DNA of 64,000 nt, taken from contig CP029329.1 of NCBI GenBank assembly GCA_003129525.1, positions 1,209,501 to 1,273,500 of the forward strand, written 5' to 3'. Of this stretch, positions 61,844-64,000 are shown piece after piece (within the stretch, counting starts at the first letter, position 1; every line of letters starts with the position of its first letter). The position numbers and the translations under genes were made by a program. The notes beneath the pieces were generated by a model. It saw only the letters and a list, made by a program, of their open reading frames with translations. It had not been told where the DNA came from and searched no databases. Source of the DNA: Clostridium beijerinckii (GTDB lineage Bacteria > Bacillota > Clostridia > Clostridiales > Clostridiaceae).

Positions 61844-61876
61844 TTATAATTATGTTAACGTTTAACATAATTATAA
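61844..61876. promoter_or_regulatory. 33-bp near-perfect palindrome upstream of the chemoreceptor
   Basis: Two perfect 15-bp arms (61844-61858 and 61862-61876) flank three bases CGT. It lies 43 bp before the start codon and no T-run follows. It could be an operator over the promoter or a leader hairpin. The gap 61621-61919 also contains TTGACT (61774) as a weak -35. Confidence 0.65.
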
Positions 61877-61919
61877 AAATAAGTAATAAGTTTAAAATAA
61901 AAAGTGAAGGAGAGTAATA

Positions 61920-63332
61920 ATGAGAATAACTAGAGAAAAAAGTGTAGTAAAAAAAGATAAGAATAAGGGGACTAGTCTTAAAAGGAAAATAATAATTAGT
62001 TATATGATAGTACTAAGTTTCATGCTCATTATTGCAAGCGTTTGCGTAAACCAAATGAAAAATGTTATAACGAAACTTGGAACAACCCAAGATATTATAA
62101 ATAATGCAGCTGTCCAAACAATGACTAAACAAAACATGAGAGCGTCCATTACAGAACTTGAGGCTTCGGTAAGTAAATTTACAAGCATAACTATCGTAGT
62201 TTCAATTATTGGATTCGTAGTTACACTAGGTTTAGCAGTATTAATAATTAGAAGGATACTCAATCCTCTAAAGGATTTAAGCAGACTTGCACAGTCATTA
62301 AGAGAAGGTGATTTAACTGCTAAACTTGAGGGAAAAAAATATGATAGGGAAATAGGCGATGTTGTAGATAATTTAAATAATGCGATGAATGCTAATAGAT
62401 CAATGGTAGGGAATATATATACATATTCAAAGCTAGTAATAAAGTCAAGTGAAGATCTTAATGAAATAGTTAAGTCTATTAATGATAGAATAATAGAAGT
62501 TAATTCTGCTACTGAAGTAATATCTAGTGAGGTTGAACAATTAAGTGCAATTTCAGAAGAAGTTAATGCTTCAACATTAGAGATAAAATCTACTATGTCA
62601 AGTTTAAATGAAAAAGCACAAATAGATAATAATTCAGCAGATGCTATCAGAAACAAAGCGATTAAAGTTAAAGAAAAAGGACAAACAGCAGCAAAAAATG
62701 CAAGAAGAATTTATGCAGAAAAAATTGATAACATCACTAATGCAATTGAACAAGGAAAAGTAGTAAAAGACATTAAAATGATGGCAGATATAATAGCTGG
62801 AGTTTCAGAACAAACTAATTTATTAGCACTTAATGCTGCAATAGAAGCAGCTAGAGCAGGCGAACAAGGAAAAGGATTTGCAGTAGTTGCTGATGAAGTG
62901 CGGAATTTAGCAGAACAAAGTAAAGAGACTGTTGATAAAATTAAAAAAGTTATTAGTGAAGTACATGGCGCCTTTGATAACTTAAGTGAGCATAGTAAAG
63001 ATTTATTGACTTTCATAGAGAAAGATGTTGATGGTGATTATGAACTTTTAATTGAAACAGCAACAAGTTATGAAAAAGACTCTAAATTAATTACTAATAT
63101 GTCAGAAGAGATACAAAATAGGAGTAAAATTATTGAAGATGTTATTAGTCAAATAACTGAGGGTATTAACAATGTAAGCTCAAATGCAGTTGAAACTTCA
63201 AGTAAGTCTCAAGATATACAAACAAGTGTAGAAGAAGTTACGAGCCGAGTTCAAACTATTGTTGAAGCAATTCAGCAACAAACTGAACTTGCAGAAGAAC
63301 TTAAAGATGTTATTAATGTATATAAGATTTAG
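61920..63332 (+). CDS. Methyl-accepting chemotaxis protein with very short sensor
   Basis: 470 aa. Membrane helix 1 (about 24-44, [20 protein letters not shown]) and helix 2 (about 88-110, [20 protein letters not shown]) enclose only ~45 outside residues, too few for a usual ligand domain. Then HAMP ([20 protein letters not shown]) and the signalling coiled coil with the conserved tip [20 protein letters not shown] and [15 protein letters not shown]. Sensing probably occurs through a partner such as the MalE-type binding protein or within the membrane. An operator-like site lies within the gene (62033). Placement beside the mal genes suggests sugar taxis. Confidence 0.92.
   Translation: MRITREKSVVKKDKNKGTSLKRKIIISYMIVLSFMLIIASVCVNQMKNVITKLGTTQDIINNAAVQTMTKQNMRASITELEASVSKFTSITIVVSIIGFVVTLGLAVLIIRRILNPLKDLSRLAQSLREGDLTAKLEGKKYDREIGDVVDNLNNAMNANRSMVGNIYTYSKLVIKSSEDLNEIVKSINDRIIEVNSATEVISSEVEQLSAISEEVNASTLEIKSTMSSLNEKAQIDNNSADAIRNKAIKVKEKGQTAAKNARRIYAEKIDNITNAIEQGKVVKDIKMMADIIAGVSEQTNLLALNAAIEAARAGEQGKGFAVVADEVRNLAEQSKETVDKIKKVISEVHGAFDNLSEHSKDLLTFIEKDVDGDYELLIETATSYEKDSKLITNMSEEIQNRSKIIEDVISQITEGINNVSSNAVETSSKSQDIQTSVEEVTSRVQTIVEAIQQQTELAEELKDVINVYKI
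62033..62046. promoter_or_regulatory. LacI/MalR-type operator inside the chemoreceptor gene
   Basis: TGCAAGCGTTTGCG, the fourth member of the series, falls in codons of the first membrane helix. Its GC-rich sequence is unlike nearby codons, and it lies 114 bp downstream of the start, where a bound repressor could block elongation. Confidence 0.55.
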
Positions 63333-63339
63333 ATATATT

Positions 63340-63371
63340 AATTTGTTATCATAGTAAAAAGGTAACAAATT
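63340..63371 (+). other. Hairpin after the chemoreceptor gene
   Basis: AATTTGTTATC (63340-63350) pairs with GGTAACAAATT (63361-63371), 11 bp with one G-T. No clean T-run; weak terminator or RNA end. Confidence 0.6.
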
Positions 63372-63481
63372 TAGAAAAAGAATAGTGTTTTTAAGAGAAA
63401 ATTCTTATACAAGACATTGCCATAATGTGATATTATTTTGTATATAAACAACTCGAAATTTAAAAATTAGGAGATCTATAT

Positions 63482-64000
63482 ATGAAGAAGAGAAACTCCT
63501 GTAATAAGCATGAGAAAAAATATCAGGATGGTACAAAAGACAAAAGTAATAATTTATTTAAGAATATTTCTCTAATTATTGTAAGTGCATTAATAGTATG
63601 TGGAGTAGCATTCTATCTGAAAAATATAAATAATTCAAAGTTACAAAAAAGTGAAGCTAACAATCAATTGACTGAGGATAATAATGATAAAAATACAAGT
63701 GAAAAAAATATAAATCAAGAAGAAACAAAAAAGGAACCTGTTAAAAAGGAGATTATAATTTCAGTAGCAGGAGATTTTACTTTAGGAACAGATACTAAAT
63801 TTGCATATAATGGTAGTTTGCCAGCAGCATTTATAAATAGTGGAAAGAACTATTCTTATTTCATGCAAAATGTATCTGGCATTTTTACTAAAGATGATTA
63901 CACCTTAGTGAACCTAGAAACAACATTTACAGACTCAGATGTTAAAATTCATAAAGAAGGAGAGATATTTTATAACTTTAAGGGACCTAAGGAATATGTA
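63482..64000 (+). CDS. CapA-family poly-gamma-glutamate synthesis-type protein (3' end outside window)
   Basis: The frame is open from the ATG at 63482 (AGGAG upstream) to the window edge, 173 codons. N-terminal basic head, a membrane helix (about 34-53, ISLIIVSALIVCGVAFYL), an Asn/Glu/Lys linker, and then the start of the CapA metallophosphatase-like domain: IIISVAGDFTLGTDTKF and DDYTLVNLETTFT. CapA/PgsA proteins take part in polyglutamate capsule export or modification. Many clostridial members lack a pgs operon and have unknown roles. Full length would be about 380-400 aa. Confidence 0.85.
   Translation, partial: MKKRNSCNKHEKKYQDGTKDKSNNLFKNISLIIVSALIVCGVAFYLKNINNSKLQKSEANNQLTEDNNDKNTSEKNINQEETKKEPVKKEIIISVAGDFTLGTDTKFAYNGSLPAAFINSGKNYSYFMQNVSGIFTKDDYTLVNLETTFTDSDVKIHKEGEIFYNFKGPKEYV

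Overview
The window is strongly AT-rich with short intergenic gaps and strong AGGAGG-type ribosome binding sites. It comes from a solventogenic, butyrate-forming Clostridium, probably close to C. beijerinckii. The evidence is the ptb-buk pair (butyrate formation), the spore germination amidase cwlD, c-di-AMP synthesis next to the cell-wall genes, a T-box controlled branched-chain amino acid operon built on citramalate synthase, and a FolB-FolK fusion.

Layout. 1-2410: the conserved Firmicutes block ecfT (cut by the window edge), truA, rplM, rpsI. 2381-15834: a ~13.4 kb integrated element lying inside the rpsI terminator and separating rpsI from cwlD. It is bounded by a 24-bp direct repeat (attL 2381-2404, attR 15811-15834). 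16093-30270: cwlD, a split class I fumarase, a TPR protein, a two-component system, nrd ribonucleotide reductase, ptsI, another TPR protein, a decayed iadA gene and a SleB-type hydrolase. 30555-43745: cdaA-cdaR, an FAD oxidoreductase, ptb-buk, an HD hydrolase with folP and folBK, an AIM24 protein, yerC, glmM and a CNNM/CorC protein. 43947-54499: a T-box leader and ilvN-cimA-leuC-leuD-leuB-ilvD-ilvB-ilvC. 54618-64000: a GIY-YIG protein, a maltodextrin locus (malE-F-G, malQ, LacI-type regulator), a chemoreceptor and the start of a CapA-type gene.

The most interesting object is the 13.4 kb element. It carries integrase, an XRE repressor, an excisionase-like protein, a primase-helicase and a complete HK97-type head and packaging set (portal, protease, major capsid protein, gp6-like connector, HNH, TerS, TerL, head closure). 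I see no tail, tape-measure, baseplate, holin or endolysin gene. That is the architecture of a capsid-forming phage-inducible chromosomal island (cf-PICI), a satellite that makes its own DNA-filled heads and borrows tails from a helper phage. Both ends carry mirror-image arrays of a 9-bp repeat. The right end carries two separately terminated cargo genes. One encodes only the membrane-ectodomain part of the FtsH protease, with no ATPase or protease, which suggests a modulator of host FtsH. A heavily folded RNA with an intrinsic terminator stands just upstream of the head operon.

Elsewhere the sequence shows four LacI/MalR-type operators across the maltodextrin locus (one inside the chemoreceptor gene), a probable NrdR box on the nrd promoter, a T-box leader with an unusual antiterminator region, several intergenic palindromic repeats and a 33-bp dyad ahead of the chemoreceptor. 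All functions are read from protein motifs and gene context; no database search was run.
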